Of a stretch of 64,000 bases of DNA, positions 62,785 through 64,000 are shown in pieces (within the stretch, counting starts at the first letter, position 1; the number at the start of each line of letters is the position of its first letter). The stretch spans positions 186,001 to 250,000 of the forward strand of contig NZ_KE386949.1 in assembly GCF_000429765.1 (NCBI RefSeq). The letters are read 5' to 3'. Both the position numbers and the translations under genes were made by a program. This DNA is from Gemmobacter nectariphilus DSM 15620 (lineage in GTDB: Bacteria > Pseudomonadota > Alphaproteobacteria > Rhodobacterales > Rhodobacteraceae). Under the pieces are notes generated by a model. That model ran no database searches. It was not told where the DNA came from and worked only from the letters and a program-made list of their open reading frames with translations.

Positions 62785-63144
62785 ATGTCCCGCGTCAAGT
62801 CCGGCAAGGTCACTCACGCCGCCCACAAGAAGGTTCTGAAGAAAGCGAAAGGCTATTACTCGGCCCGTTCGCGCAACTTCCGCACCGCCACCCAGGCCGT
62901 CGACAAGGCCAACCAGTATGCCACCCGCGACCGCAAGGCCCGCAAGCGCAGCTTCCGCTCGCTGTGGATCCAGCGGATCAACGCTGCCGTGCGTCTGGTG
63001 GATGCCGAAATGACCTATTCGAAGTTCATCAACCTGCTGGCCAAGGCCGGCATCTCGGTTGACCGCAAGGTTCTGGCCGATCTGGCCGTGGCCGAGCCCG
63101 AAGCCTTTGCCGCCATCGTCGGCCAGGCCAAGGCTGCCGCCTGA
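62785..63144 (+). CDS. rplT: 50S ribosomal protein L20
   Basis: The 119-residue protein has [39 protein letters not shown] and the C-terminal [16 protein letters not shown], the L20 pattern. It is needed early in 50S assembly and often represses its own operon. pheS does not follow it; a strong terminator does. Confidence 0.97.
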   Translation: MSRVKSGKVTHAAHKKVLKKAKGYYSARSRNFRTATQAVDKANQYATRDRKARKRSFRSLWIQRINAAVRLVDAEMTYSKFINLLAKAGISVDRKVLADLAVAEPEAFAAIVGQAKAAA

Positions 63145-63166
63145 GCCATCCGGCACAGGAAATGAC

Positions 63167-63201
63167 AACGCCCGCGCGGGGGAACCTGCGCGGGCGTTTC
63201 C
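63167..63201 (+). terminator. Intrinsic terminator after rplT
   Basis: Perfect 11-bp stem AACGCCCGCGC / GCGCGGGCGTT with a 10-base loop, followed by TCC. It ends the rpmI-rplT transcript 23 bases after the stop. Confidence 0.88.
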
Positions 63202-63302
63202 ATTCGGGAAACCCGCTTTCCCCCGTGCAAGGGCACGAGAGCATTGCGCCGAATCCCCTGACGCGCGACACAGGATCGGGTGTGTGGAACATGGGGGCCC
63301 CG

Positions 63303-63626
63303 ATGAAGCAGATCATCACGATTGCCGCAGCCGCGCTGCTGGCCGCCGGAAGCGCGCAGGCCGATGGCTGGAAGCATGACCGTCACCGCACCGGCAATGT
63401 CATCCATGCGGAATGTTCGGTCGAGGTGTTTGCCTCGGTCAATTCGCTGGACCGGCCGAGCGAGCGGTTCGTCGAGGAAATCCGCGCTGCGATCGGCCCT
63501 CGGGCAACGCGCTCCGAAGCCTATGTGCTGGGCGAGGCCTATTGCCGGCATCCGCAGCGGCTCAAGCAGCACGGCGTGGCCGAGCGCGCGCTGGAGCGCG
63601 ACATCGTCGACATGCAGCGCCGCTGA
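63303..63626 (+). CDS. Small secreted protein of unknown function
   Basis: The 107-residue protein starts MKQIITIAAAALLAAGSAQA, a signal peptide cut before DGWK. Mature part: RTGNVIHAECSVEVFASVNSLDRPSERFVEEIRAAIGPRATRSEAYVLGEAYCRHPQ, with two cysteines that could form a disulfide. I do not recognise a family. Repeat copy G follows 15 bases after the stop. Confidence 0.75.
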   Translation: MKQIITIAAAALLAAGSAQADGWKHDRHRTGNVIHAECSVEVFASVNSLDRPSERFVEEIRAAIGPRATRSEAYVLGEAYCRHPQRLKQHGVAERALERDIVDMQRR

Positions 63627-63640
63627 TCCCGGCCGGAAAA

Positions 63641-63708
63641 GGGGGGGCCAGCCCCCCTCTGCGCGCAAGCGCGCATTCACCCCCCGGGATATTTGGATCA
63701 AGGCGAAA
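63641..63708 (+). repeat. Intergenic double-hairpin/TATTTGG element, copy G
   Basis: G/C hairpin GGGGGG-ccag-CCCCCC (63642-63657), second hairpin TGCGCG-caag-CGCGCA (63660-63675), C run, and box GGGATATTTGGATCAAG with GCGAAA (63686-63708). As in copy A, the TTGATC in the box gives the TGA stop of the convergent gene, here the LysE protein. Confidence 0.87.
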
Positions 63709-64000
63709 CAGGCAGAACCGACAGCGCCAGCACCGCGCCATAGGCAACAAAGGCGGCGCCGGTCAGCCGGCGGAACCAGGCGTTCGCCACCGTCGCCAAT
63801 GCCGAACGTCCCATGCGGGCGCCAAGCGCTGTCCAGCCGCAATAGCTGAGCGCGGTCAGCGTCAGCGCGCTGGGATAGATCGCCGCCATCTGCGGCCAGA
63901 TCGCCTGGCCCGGCTCGACGAACTGGGTAAAGGCCGCAAGATAGCCCATCAGGCTTTTCGCATTCAGCGTGGCGATCAGGAAGGCGCGCAGATAGATCGC
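63698..64000 (-). CDS. LysE/RhtB-family exporter, 5' part outside window
   Basis: A continuous 101-codon frame from the right edge ends at TGA 63698. It reads FLIATLNAKSLMGYLAAFTQFV, the LysE family middle block (TLNPK-like TLNAK), then SALTLTALSYCGWTALGARM and a last helix LTGAAFVAYGAVLALSVLPVSP. It is probably an amino-acid exporter. The N-terminal half is cut off by the window edge, so the substrate class cannot be judged. Confidence 0.88.
   Translation of the reverse strand, partial: AIYLRAFLIATLNAKSLMGYLAAFTQFVEPGQAIWPQMAAIYPSALTLTALSYCGWTALGARMGRSALATVANAWFRRLTGAAFVAYGAVLALSVLPVSP

Overview
The window comes from a high-GC alphaproteobacterium, most likely the Rhodobacteraceae/Paracoccaceae group (Paracoccus-Rhodobacter-like). 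I infer this from the gene families: a membrane-anchored cytochrome c of the c552/cy type, a CarD-FdxA-S4-SUV3 helicase cluster, malyl-CoA lyase plus methylmalonyl-CoA epimerase, DUF1467, DUF6455 and DUF1244 proteins, a Hint-domain protein and RTX proteins. No photosynthesis genes, tRNA or rRNA genes, insertion sequences, prophage or CRISPR arrays were seen. It looks like ordinary chromosome with very short intergenic gaps.

Layout. 1-3114: 5' part of a large secreted RTX protein that runs off the left edge. 3.4-6.0 kb: Bcr/CflA-type MFS exporter and a convergent glycosyltransferase. 6.0-11.7 kb: complete yejABEF peptide ABC importer. 11.9-16.2 kb: cytochrome c, pheA, a 34-residue membrane peptide and pheT. 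16.4-17.9 kb: a secreted small protein and an orphan polysaccharide-export lipoprotein. 18.1-23.1 kb: carD, fdxA, S4 protein, SUV3-like helicase and TPR protein. 23.1-32.6 kb: lipid block (SCP2, alpha/beta hydrolase, MerR regulator with a palindromic operator, two acyl-CoA dehydrogenases, thiolase, FadJ-type bifunctional enzyme). 32.6-38.7 kb: Hint protein, GST, malic enzyme, moaE-moaD-pgsA, uspA. 38.8-44.8 kb: ParA-like ATPase, response regulator, zwf-pgl-pgi operon, MgtC. 44.8-53.8 kb: HNH nuclease, esterase, AlkA, acetyltransferase, M48 lipoprotein, a DUF6455-DUF2254-DUF6455 island with FNR-type boxes, a response regulator, mce, DUF1467, CysZ-like protein and a nitroreductase. 54.0-57.1 kb: malyl-CoA lyase, enolase-superfamily dipeptide epimerase and D-amino-acid aminotransferase. 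57.2-59.3 kb: a second, membrane-anchored RTX protein. 59.5-64.0 kb: DUF1244, N-formylglutamate amidohydrolase, pyruvate kinase, rpmI-rplT, a secreted peptide and a LysE-type exporter cut by the right edge.

How the genes fit together. Much of the window is central carbon and lipid catabolism: beta-oxidation enzymes feed acetyl-CoA, malyl-CoA lyase and methylmalonyl-CoA epimerase belong to ethylmalonyl-CoA-type acetate/propionate assimilation, zwf-pgl-pgi feeds the Entner-Doudoroff/pentose phosphate routes, and malic enzyme and pyruvate kinase control the PEP-pyruvate node. Malic enzyme and pyruvate kinase each have a perfect palindrome in their 5' regions.

The most unusual signal is a recurring intergenic element found about ten times in 64 kb. 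Its core is GGATATTTGGATCAAG, and the full-length copies carry two hairpins on its 5' side. Between copies the second hairpin changes sequence but keeps base pairing, which suggests an RNA-level (3' UTR or termination) function. Three FNR-type boxes and a 34-residue membrane peptide are further items that ordinary gene calling would miss.
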